Part shown: in pieces, positions 1-5,540 of the stretch
Numbering within the stretch: the stretch's first letter is position 1
How the letters are laid out: every line of letters begins with the position of its first letter
Assembly: GCA_045596485.1 (NCBI GenBank)
Contig: JAZOCL010000112.1
Coordinates: 1-7,801, forward strand
Source: SIG440 sp045596485
GTDB lineage: Bacteria; Bacillota; Clostridia; Monoglobales; Monoglobaceae
Direction of reading: 5' to 3'
DNA: 7,801 nucleotides
Notes under the pieces: model-generated
Told to the model about the DNA's origin: nothing
Seen by the model: only the letters and a program-made list of their open reading frames with translations
Databases searched by the model: none
Made by a program: the position numbers and the translations under genes

Positions 1-963
1 AATTCCGTTCTGGCGAACGAGAACCTCGTTCTTCTCGAGCCCCATTTTTTCGCAGTTAATCCAGATTGCGCCCTCTTCTTCATAGGTGTAGCCTGCCTTC
101 GTCAAACGGTCAATTGTCTCCTGAACCTTGCCGTTCTTGTGAAGCTCGCTTTCACGGAACCATACGTCGTAGAAAATACGATATTTTTCAAGGTCGGTTT
201 TGAGATATGCCACATTCTTTTCAAGGGCATAATCAACAAGGGCCGCCTTTCGTTCTTTGGATGAAGCTTCAAGATACTTGTCACCTTCGATTTCAATAAA
301 GGCTTTTGCGTGTTCAGTGATGTCATCACCATGGTAGCCGTCCTCAGGGAATTCGATTGCATCCTCACCCTTGAGCTGCTGAATGTATCTTGCCTCCAAT
401 GACTTTCCGAACTTTTCTATTTGATTTCCTGCATCATTTACATAGAATTCACGGGTTACGTCATAGCCCGCATATTCCAAAACGCTTGCCATACAGTCAC
501 CCAGAGCACCGCCGCGGGCGTTTCCCATATGCATAGGACCTGTGGGGTTGGCGCTTACGAACTCAACCATCACCTTTTTGCCCTTGCCCATTTCAATTTT
601 GCCGTAGTCGCTGCCTTTTTCCTCAATCTCTCGTATTACGTCATAAAGCCTTGCATTTGAAAGATAAAAGTTTATGAAGCCTGCCCCTGCAACCTCCACC
701 TTTTCAATCTCACCGCCCGTTTCAATTCCTGCGGCAATTGCCTCTGCAATCTTTCGAGGAGGCATACGCAGCTCCTTTGCAAGCAGCATTGCGATGTTGC
801 AGGCAAAGTCACCGTGCTGCTCGTCCTTGGGAACCTCAAGCTGAATTTTTTCAGAAATGCAAAGGCTCTCCGAAATCGTGAGCACACCATCCTTCACCGC
901 TTTGTCAAAAGCCAATTCAACAGCCTGTCCTATCTTCTTTTTTGAATTTTCTATAATGCTCAT
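1..963 (-). CDS. argS: Arginyl-tRNA synthetase (class I), N-terminal 321 residues, cut by the window edge
   Basis: Attaches arginine to tRNA-Arg in the cytoplasm, using ATP. Reading leftward from ATG at 963-961, the frame stays open for 321 codons to the edge; full ArgRS proteins are about 550-570 residues, so the C-terminal half, including the KMSKS region and the anticodon-binding domain, lies outside. Residues about 5-100 form the N-terminal tRNA-binding (Add1-type) domain. The catalytic Rossmann domain follows, with EFVSANPTGPMHMGNARGG at 134-152. HMGN at 145-148 is the HIGH signature, with Asn in place of the last His. The start is supported by GGAGA at 973-969, 5 bases upstream. It is the last visible gene of the ddl-murI-DUF1934 unit, 42 bases after the previous stop. 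That gap is too short for a T-box leader, so expression probably follows the operon. Identity is very secure. Confidence 0.97.
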   Translation of the reverse strand, partial: MSIIENSKKKIGQAVELAFDKAVKDGVLTISESLCISEKIQLEVPKDEQHGDFACNIAMLLAKELRMPPRKIAEAIAAGIETGGEIEKVEVAGAGFINFYLSNARLYDVIREIEEKGSDYGKIEMGKGKKVMVEFVSANPTGPMHMGNARGGALGDCMASVLEYAGYDVTREFYVNDAGNQIEKFGKSLEARYIQQLKGEDAIEFPEDGYHGDDITEHAKAFIEIEGDKYLEASSKERKAALVDYALEKNVAYLKTDLEKYRIFYDVWFRESELHKNGKVQETIDRLTKAGYTYEEEGAIWINCEKMGLEKNEVLVRQNGI

Positions 964-977
964 ATCTATCTCCATTC

Positions 978-995
978 TGCCCGATTTTTGGGGCA
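978..995 (-). other. Small hairpin just upstream of the argS ribosome site
   Basis: On the mRNA-sense minus strand TGCCC and GGGCA form a perfect 5-bp stem around an 8-base loop, 4 bases before the argS GGAGA. No U-run follows, so it is not an intrinsic terminator. It could be an mRNA processing or accessibility element, or chance. Confidence 0.3.
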
Positions 996-1005
996 TAAAT
1001 TTTCT

Positions 1006-1440
1006 CTACTGTGAAATTGTTTTTGTAACCGTCAGCTTCAGGCGGTTTGTAAGATAATCACGGTTATCAACGTCAAGAATATATTCAATTGCAAGATTTC
1101 CGCCATCGTCACTTAAGTTGTTTTCAACCGATATGGGGTTCACCCCAACAGGAATCACACCAAAGGGAGTGTTATAGCTGCACAAGCACTTTTCGCCCAT
1201 ACGGAACTCCATCCTGCTGTTGTATTTTCCTCTTCGAGTCATACTCACCGTATCGTCAGACACCTTTATGGTTGTTGTGGTGTCCTCAAAGCCGGTGAGC
1301 TCGCTTTCTTCATAAATTATATAGAACTTGCCGTTCTTTCGGGCAAAGGTGCCCCTTGTCTGGAGCTCTATTTCATCTGTTTCCTCTTCCCCGTCAACCG
1401 TCTGGAGGGTTCTGAGGTAAATCATTGCATTTGTTTCCAT
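1006..1440 (-). CDS. DUF1934 / YwiB-like beta-barrel protein
   Basis: A small cytoplasmic protein of 144 residues with no signal peptide or membrane segment. The sequence is rich in alternating beta-strand patterns, for example GKFYIIYEESELTGFEDT near residues 37-54, KYNSRMEFRMGEK near 71-83, and a C-terminal LAIEYILDVDNRDYLTNRLK. This matches the DUF1934 (YwiB) family, thought to adopt a calycin-like barrel; its biochemical role is not known to me. In Bacillus subtilis ywiB lies next to argS, and the same pairing here supports the call. I chose ATG at 1440-1438 because AGGTGA (1451-1446) sits 5 bases before it. An in-frame GTG at 1449 would add three residues but overlaps that ribosome site. 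It begins 17 bases after the murI stop and ends in TAG at 1008-1006. Family call is good; function is unknown. Confidence 0.85.
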   Translation of the reverse strand: METNAMIYLRTLQTVDGEEETDEIELQTRGTFARKNGKFYIIYEESELTGFEDTTTTIKVSDDTVSMTRRGKYNSRMEFRMGEKCLCSYNTPFGVIPVGVNPISVENNLSDDGGNLAIEYILDVDNRDYLTNRLKLTVTKTISQ

Positions 1441-1457
1441 TACATTCACCTAAATCT

Positions 1458-2267
1458 TCAATACTTTTCAATGTCCACCTTGTGAACGGTTTCTTGGATG
1501 GGACGGCTCAAAAACATTCCGCCCAGCTTTGCAAAATCCTCGGTTGCATCGCTTACAAAATAACGGTGGCTGCCGCCTTCTGTTTTTTCGCAGAGCATAT
1601 CTCTTTCTGTCAAAAGCTCCAAAGCACAATCTGCACCTGCTGCTCCCGAGTCAATGAGAGTCACACTCTCACCCATAATTTCGCCTATCACCTGCTTCAA
1701 AAGAGGGTAATGTGTGCAGCCAAGAATAAGGGTGTCAACATTTTGTTCCTTTATTTCGGCAAGGTATTCCTCTGCGATAATTTTTGTCACCTGAGAGCTG
1801 CTGTAGCCGTTTTCAACCAGGGGCACAAACATCGGGCACGCCTTTTGAAAAACCTCTGCCTCAGAGCAGATGCTTTTGATATATTCGGGATATTTGCCGC
1901 TTTTGACAGTTCCGCTTGTTCCCAGAACACCTATCCGTTTTGCTTTTGTAGCCTTCACCGCCGCCTTCGCCGCAGGTTCAACCACACCTATTATCCCGGT
2001 TTTGAATTCGCTTGAAATCCAAGGGAGCGCTGCGCTGCTGGCTGTTCCGCAGGCAATAATTATCATTTTTATATCAAAGTTCTCAAGAAATCTGATGTCC
2101 TGCCTCACATATTTTAGAAGGGTTTCTCTGCCTCTGGAGCCGTAGGGAACTCTTCCTGTATCTCCAAAATAGATAACGTCCTCATTTGGCATTATCTTCA
2201 TTATTTCCCTGACGCAGGTAAGCCCACCCAGTCCCGAATCAAAAACTCCGATTGGTCGATTATCCAT
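1458..2267 (-). CDS. murI: Glutamate racemase
   Basis: Interconverts L- and D-glutamate without a cofactor, supplying the D-Glu added to UDP-MurNAc-L-Ala by MurD during peptidoglycan synthesis. The protein has 269 residues, normal for the family. Visible motifs are FDSGLGGL at 9-16 (catalytic Asp10 and Ser11), FGDTGRVPYGSR at 34-45, the first catalytic Cys73 in IIIACGTASSAA (69-80), GVVEPAA at 94-100, and the second Cys184 with His186 in GCTHYPLL (183-190). The residue after Cys73 is Gly where Bacillus-type enzymes have Asn. An upstream in-frame start at 2312 would add 15 residues overlapping ddl; ATG at 2267 is preferred because AAAGGA (2281-2276) lies 8 bases before it and the protein then begins with the usual short lead-in to the FDSGLGG strand. 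It starts 4 bases after the ddl stop, so the two are almost surely co-transcribed. Confidence 0.96.
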   Translation of the reverse strand: MDNRPIGVFDSGLGGLTCVREIMKIMPNEDVIYFGDTGRVPYGSRGRETLLKYVRQDIRFLENFDIKMIIIACGTASSAALPWISSEFKTGIIGVVEPAAKAAVKATKAKRIGVLGTSGTVKSGKYPEYIKSICSEAEVFQKACPMFVPLVENGYSSSQVTKIIAEEYLAEIKEQNVDTLILGCTHYPLLKQVIGEIMGESVTLIDSGAAGADCALELLTERDMLCEKTEGGSHRYFVSDATEDFAKLGGMFLSRPIQETVHKVDIEKY

Positions 2268-2271
2268 TTTG

Positions 2272-3327
2272 TCAGTCCTTTCTTGACAGAGCAAGCTCAA
2301 TATGTCTGTCAATTACATCCTTCATCAAGACTCCCGAATGCTCCCATACCTTTGGATACATACTGATGGGTGTGAAGCCCGGAATTGTGTTTATCTCGTT
2401 GAGAAGAATTCTTCCGTCTCTTCGGTCAATAAAGAAGTCAACCCTTGCGTGACCTCTGCATTCGCAAACGCTGTAAGCACGCTTTGCAAGCTCTTTTATA
2501 TATTCAGTAGTTTCTTTGTCTGTTTCAGCAGGAATAATCAGCTTCGAATCCTCATCCTCATACTTCGCCTCAAAGTCATAAAATTCCTTTGCAGGCTTGA
2601 TTTCACCCAGAACATCAGCCGTAACAGGTCGGAGATTACCCATCACTCCGCATTCAATTTCACGGGCGTCAATGGCTTCTTCAATAAGAACCTTATAGTC
2701 ATGCTCAAGAGCAAGCTCAATGCCTCTCACAAGCTCCTCTCGGTTTGCCGCCTTTGTTACGCCCACCGAAGAGCCTGCGGATGAAGGCTTTATGAAGCAG
2801 GGATAACCCAGCTTTGCCTCAATTTCCTCAAAATCAATCTCATCACCAAGCTTCATTTGAAGCCAGGGAGTCTGAGGGATTCCCGCTTTTTCAAACAAGG
2901 TCTTTGCAATGCACTTATCCATACACACCGAACTTCCCACAACACCGCTGCCCACATAAGGAAGCCCTGCAAGCTGACAAAGCCCCTGAACGGTTCCGTC
3001 TTCGCCGTTCTTGCCGTGAAGAACGGGATAAACAACGTCAAGCTGCACCTTTTCAATTTTTGAATCGCCGAGCATTATGAGCGCATGGTCGTGGCTGTCA
3101 GGAGAAATTAATGCAGGAACGGTTTTTCCCTTTTCCCAGGTGTGGTTTCTTATATTTTCAATTTCGCCGTCATAAAAAAGCCATTTTCCGTCGGCGGTTA
3201 TGCCCACGGGAAAAACCTCGTATTTGCTGCGGTCTATATTTTCGAGAACAGCCGCTGCTGAAATTTCTGAAACGCTGTGCTCACTTGAAACTCCGCCAAA
3301 GAGCACACAAACCTTCAGTTTTTTCAT
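2272..3327 (-). CDS. ddl: D-alanine--D-alanine ligase
   Basis: Joins two D-alanines using ATP, giving the dipeptide that MurF adds to the peptidoglycan precursor. It is a 351-residue ATP-grasp protein. The N-terminal domain has the LFGGVSSEHSVSEISA signature (9-24) and HGKNGEDG (104-111). The middle has GSGVVGSSVCMDK (126-138), CFIKPSSAGSSVGV (177-190) and IECGVMGN (224-231). The C-terminal metal and D-Ala site is HARVDFF (293-299) with LLNEINTIPGFTPISMYP (308-325). The omega loop reads FYDFEAKY (249-256); the Tyr in EAKY is typical of true D-Ala-D-Ala ligases, whereas VanA-type D-Ala-D-Lac ligases carry His there. No vancomycin-resistance specificity is therefore expected. GGAAGG (3342-3337) lies 9 bases before ATG at 3327. 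It is the first gene of the leftward operon and is divergent from spoIIR. Confidence 0.97.
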   Translation of the reverse strand: MKKLKVCVLFGGVSSEHSVSEISAAAVLENIDRSKYEVFPVGITADGKWLFYDGEIENIRNHTWEKGKTVPALISPDSHDHALIMLGDSKIEKVQLDVVYPVLHGKNGEDGTVQGLCQLAGLPYVGSGVVGSSVCMDKCIAKTLFEKAGIPQTPWLQMKLGDEIDFEEIEAKLGYPCFIKPSSAGSSVGVTKAANREELVRGIELALEHDYKVLIEEAIDAREIECGVMGNLRPVTADVLGEIKPAKEFYDFEAKYEDEDSKLIIPAETDKETTEYIKELAKRAYSVCECRGHARVDFFIDRRDGRILLNEINTIPGFTPISMYPKVWEHSGVLMKDVIDRHIELALSRKD

Positions 3328-3361
3328 CCAATCAATCCTTCCGTAGATATTTTAAAACAGT

Positions 3362-3395
3362 TAAATCAAAAAATCAATATGTATAAATCAAAAAA
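3362..3395. repeat. 12-bp direct repeat with phased A-tracts in the ddl/spoIIR gap
   Basis: TAAATCAAAAAA occurs exactly at 3362-3373 and again at 3384-3395, a 22-base period or about two helical turns. The two A-tracts are therefore in phase and may bend the DNA. One copy overlaps the spacer of both candidate promoters and the other flanks them. It could be an operator pair, or chance in AT-rich DNA. Confidence 0.4.
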
Positions 3396-3405
3396 ACCTT
3401 GTCAA
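3376..3405 (-). promoter_or_regulatory. Candidate sigma-A promoter for the ddl-murI-DUF1934-argS operon
   Basis: On the minus strand a perfect TTGACA (3405-3400) is followed after 18 bases by CATATT (3381-3376, four of six matches to TATAAT). It would start transcription near 3369 and give a leader of roughly 40 bases before ddl. A second candidate lies downstream: TTGATT (3377-3372), 17 bases, TAAAAT (3354-3349), but its start point would fall almost on the ddl ribosome site. Either could be used. This is a prediction from sequence alone. Confidence 0.45.
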
Positions 3406-3410
3406 CACTT
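3381..3410 (+). promoter_or_regulatory. Candidate sigma-F (forespore) promoter for spoIIR
   Basis: GTATA (3381-3385) fits the sigma-F -35 pattern GYWTA. After a 15-base spacer, GTCAACACTT (3401-3410) fits the -10 pattern GGNRANANTW at every fixed position except the second G. Transcription would begin near 3415-3417. The known rule that spoIIR is sigma-F dependent makes this the expected promoter class, and no good sigma-A promoter is seen in this direction. The element lies entirely within the antiparallel ddl promoter candidate. Confidence 0.5.
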
Positions 3411-3421
3411 TCCTAAAATGA

Positions 3422-3435
3422 GCAGCTGTGGCTGC
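3422..3435 (+). other. Small GC-rich hairpin in the spoIIR leader
   Basis: GCAGC and GCTGC pair as a perfect 5-bp stem with a TGTG loop. If transcription starts near 3416 the hairpin would sit a few bases from the 5' end of the spoIIR mRNA, where hairpins can protect against decay. It also covers the GTG at 3428, making that codon an unlikely start. Function is inferred only. Confidence 0.3.
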
Positions 3436-3447
3436 AGAAAAACAAAT

Positions 3448-3469
3448 AGGAAAGGCTGTAAATTTTATG
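3448..3469 (+). promoter_or_regulatory. spoIIR ribosome site and start codon
   Basis: AGGAAAGG (3448-3455) precedes ATG (3467-3469) by 11 bases, and the protein from that ATG starts with a standard short basic N-terminus before its hydrophobic segment. The in-frame GTG at 3428 has no ribosome site upstream. This decides the start at 3467. Confidence 0.75.
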
Positions 3470-4090
3470 CACTACATAAATAAAACACGTTTTTTTGCTC
3501 TTTTTCTCACTCTAACACTTTTATTCACTCTTGCTTTGTCCTATGCAAAAACCGCAGGAAGTGATATAGCAAACGCCGTTGTCAGGCTTCATATTGTAGC
3601 AAACAGCAACTCTAAAATAGACCAGGAGCTGAAGCTAAAGGTTCGTGACCGCATCATAACAGATACCGCTCACATCTTTGAAGGAACCGAAAGTGCCTCT
3701 AAGGCTCTCTCGATTGCCGCAGAAAACGCCTCACTCATCAGACAGCTGGCCGAGGACGAAATCAGGCGTCTTGGCTACAGCTATCCTGTCACTGTTTCTG
3801 TGGGCAGAGAGGCATTCCCCACCAAAGCATACGGCAGCGTCACCCTTCCAAGCGGAAGATACAACGCCGTGAAGGTTCAAATTGGTGACGCTGTGGGTGA
3901 AAACTGGTGGTGCGTTATGTATCCGCCCCTGTGCTTCACCGACGGTGTTGTTACGGTTTCCGAAAGCTCCATTAGTCAGCTTGAGAACAGCCTTTCTCAA
4001 TCAGAGTTTGAGCTGGTAACCAAAAGCTCCGGGTCTTTGCCCGTTGAAATCAGATTCAAAATTGTTGAAATATTTCAAGGTTTGTTTTAA
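3467..4090 (+). CDS. spoIIR: Stage II sporulation protein R, sigma-E activation signal
   Basis: SpoIIR is made in the forespore, exported into the space between the two membranes, and triggers the SpoIIGA protease to process pro-sigma-E in the mother cell. From ATG at 3467 the protein has 207 residues. Residues 1-8 are basic, 9-27 form a hydrophobic signal segment, and a possible signal peptidase site follows SYA at 25-27. The SpoIIR domain begins with VVRLHIVANSNS (38-49) and LKLKVRD (55-61). Its second block is FPTKAYGSVTLPSGRYNAVK (117-136) followed by GENWWCVMYPPLCF (144-157), a family hallmark. No membrane segment follows, consistent with secretion. It is a single-gene unit, divergent from ddl and convergent with tsaD, and its TAA (4088-4090) overlaps the tsaD stop. 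The identity marks the organism as an endospore former or a descendant of one. Confidence 0.95.
   Translation: MHYINKTRFFALFLTLTLLFTLALSYAKTAGSDIANAVVRLHIVANSNSKIDQELKLKVRDRIITDTAHIFEGTESASKALSIAAENASLIRQLAEDEIRRLGYSYPVTVSVGREAFPTKAYGSVTLPSGRYNAVKVQIGDAVGENWWCVMYPPLCFTDGVVTVSESSISQLENSLSQSEFELVTKSSGSLPVEIRFKIVEIFQGLF
4065..4078. other. Perfect AT-rich palindrome at the 3' end of spoIIR
   Basis: TTGAAATATTTCAA is a perfect 14-base inverted repeat inside the last codons of spoIIR, followed by a T-rich run (4081-4088). Flanking CAAA (4057-4060) and TTTG (4081-4084) could extend the pairing across an internal loop. The stem is weak for an intrinsic terminator, but it is the only candidate near the 3' end of spoIIR. 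Confidence 0.25.
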
Positions 4091-5091
4091 CCCAATGGCA
4101 AGTTTGCAACAGCATTAAGCGACATATCTGCCACATTGCCTGCTTCGTATTCATAATACGCAGCACATCCAATCATTGCGGCATTATCAGTGCAAAGCGG
4201 CATTGAGGGGCAGACAAACTCCATCCCCTTTTTGGCCGAAAAATCTTTAACTCTCTCGCGAAGGGATTTGTTTGCCGCAACCCCGCCTGCAAGGGCAATT
4301 CTCTTTGAACCGTATTTTTCGGCACATTCAATCAGATGTCTGCTGAGAACATCAGTAACAGCCTCCTGAAAGGATGCCGCAACATCAGCACGGTTTATTT
4401 CAATCCCTTTTTGCTCCGCGTTGTGAATGTAGTTTATAACCGCTGTTTTAACTCCGCTGAAGCTGAAATCAAAACCGCTGTCGCCCATATTCACTCTCGG
4501 AAACTTTATTGCAGCAGGATTACCCTCAAGAGCACATTTCTGAATGGCAGGTCCGCCTGGATAGCCAAGGCCAAGAACTCTTGAAACCTTGTCAAAGGCT
4601 TCGCCTGCCGCATCGTCACAGGTGTGTGCCAGAACCTCATAGGTGCTGTAATCCTTTACATAAACAATGTGACTGTGACCTCCCGACGCCACAAGACATA
4701 TAAAGGGTGGCTTGAAATCGGGATGTTCAATATAATTGGCACAAATATGCCCTTTTATGTGATGAACGGGTATAAGCGGCTTTTTTGACATAAAGCTGAG
4801 TCCCTTTGCAGTGGAAACACCAACCAAAAGTGCCCCCACAAGACCGGGACCGTAGGTCACCGCAATGGCATCCACATCGCTCAGCTTCATTTGGCAGTCT
4901 GCAAGCGCCTTGTCAACCACATCGCTTATATTTTCGATATGCTTTCGTGACGCAACCTCGGGAACAACGCCGCCAAAGGTTTTGTGAAGCTCAATCTGAG
5001 TATTAATAACATTTGAAAGAACCTTTTGTCCATCCTCAACCACCGCTGCTGCAGTTTCGTCACAGGAGCTCTCAATGGCAAGTATTCTCAT
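4087..5091 (-). CDS. tsaD: tRNA N6-adenosine threonylcarbamoyltransferase
   Basis: TsaD transfers the threonylcarbamoyl group from threonylcarbamoyl-AMP to A37 of tRNAs that read ANN codons, making t6A; it normally works with TsaB and TsaE. The 334-residue length is typical. It has the ASKHA ATPase fold: IESSCDETAAAV at 6-17, GGVVPEVASRKH at 40-51, metal ligands His111 and His115 in HHIKGH (110-115), VASGGHSH (134-141), GEAFDKV (163-169), FDFSFSGVK (207-215), LAGGVAANK (267-275) and metal ligand Asp302 in CTDNAAM (300-306). All expected active-site residues are present. Its ATG (5091-5089) overlaps the rimI stop by one base (TAATG), with GGAGG inside the rimI end, so translation is probably coupled. 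It is the last gene of its operon. The substrate-making TsaC is encoded two genes upstream. Confidence 0.97.
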   Translation of the reverse strand: MRILAIESSCDETAAAVVEDGQKVLSNVINTQIELHKTFGGVVPEVASRKHIENISDVVDKALADCQMKLSDVDAIAVTYGPGLVGALLVGVSTAKGLSFMSKKPLIPVHHIKGHICANYIEHPDFKPPFICLVASGGHSHIVYVKDYSTYEVLAHTCDDAAGEAFDKVSRVLGLGYPGGPAIQKCALEGNPAAIKFPRVNMGDSGFDFSFSGVKTAVINYIHNAEQKGIEINRADVAASFQEAVTDVLSRHLIECAEKYGSKRIALAGGVAANKSLRERVKDFSAKKGMEFVCPSMPLCTDNAAMIGCAAYYEYEAGNVADMSLNAVANLPLG

Positions 5092-5540
5092 TAGCCCTCT
5101 TCCTCCGTCAAAATCTTTTTCATAAAGACACCGTCTTCTTTTCCGTCATAATAACCTTTTCTGACCGCAATTTCTTTGTAGCCCAGCTTTTCATAAAGCC
5201 TTCTTGCAGGAGTATTTGAAACTCTCACCTCAAGATTAACCTCAAAAAAGCTGTTACTGTGGCAGTATTCCTCAAGCTCTGCAAGAAGCCTTTGAGCAAT
5301 TCCTTTGCGGCGGCATTTTTTCAGCACGCCCACATTCATAATATCTGCGCTGCCGCACATATTCCAGAGCCCTGCATAGCCCAGAACCTCACCGTTTTCT
5401 TCTGCCACAACATAGAAGGCAATTTTATTTTGCAGCTCCTTCTCAAAGGTATTTTTGGCATATCCCGAGCCAAAGCACTCCTCCTGAACCCTCACAAGCC
5501 CTTCAAGGTGCTCAGGTTTCATAGGTACATAATCTATCAT
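5091..5540 (-). CDS. rimI: Ribosomal protein S18-alanine N-acetyltransferase (RimI-type GNAT)
   Basis: A GNAT-family enzyme that uses acetyl-CoA to acetylate a protein N-terminus, classically Ala1 of ribosomal protein S18; targets in Gram-positives may be broader. The length of 149 residues is standard. The acetyl-CoA motif A is RRKGIA (77-82) following the beta-4 strand MNVGVLKKC (68-76). The RimI-specific C-terminal block is NLEVRVSNTPARRLYEKLGY (102-121), followed by RKGYYDG (127-133). Glu104 and Tyr116 align with the catalytic Glu and Tyr known from RimI. Its ATG overlaps the stop of the upstream fusion gene in an ATGA, and its own TAA overlaps the tsaD start, so all three are probably translationally linked. 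Pairing of rimI with tsaD is widespread in bacteria, although tsaB, often next to it, is absent here. The substrate cannot be proven from sequence. Confidence 0.92.
   Translation of the reverse strand: MIDYVPMKPEHLEGLVRVQEECFGSGYAKNTFEKELQNKIAFYVVAEENGEVLGYAGLWNMCGSADIMNVGVLKKCRRKGIAQRLLAELEEYCHSNSFFEVNLEVRVSNTPARRLYEKLGYKEIAVRKGYYDGKEDGVFMKKILTEEEG

Noticed and set aside
964..1005. T-box riboswitch ahead of argS
   Set aside because: Only 42 bases separate argS from the preceding gene, far too few for a T-box, and no terminator is present.
1425..2015. 196-codon plus-strand open frame opposite murI
   Set aside because: It lies antisense to a fully motif-supported MurI, its residues (Cys, His, Phe rich) match no family, and no ribosome site precedes it.
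2268..2312. Longer murI start at 2312 inside ddl
   Set aside because: It would add 15 residues not found in the family, while ATG at 2267 has a well-spaced ribosome site.
2302..2784. 160-codon plus-strand open frame opposite ddl
   Set aside because: Overlaps the conserved C-terminal half of Ddl antisense; composition looks like a mirror frame.
2272..3327. VanA-type D-Ala-D-Lac ligase giving glycopeptide resistance
   Set aside because: The omega loop has the EAKY Tyr of D-Ala-D-Ala ligases, and no vanH or vanX is adjacent; murI is the neighbour.
3428..3466. Longer spoIIR start at GTG 3428
   Set aside because: No ribosome site upstream; it sits in a hairpin loop and would place a polar stretch before the signal segment. 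ATG at 3467 has AGGAAAGG.
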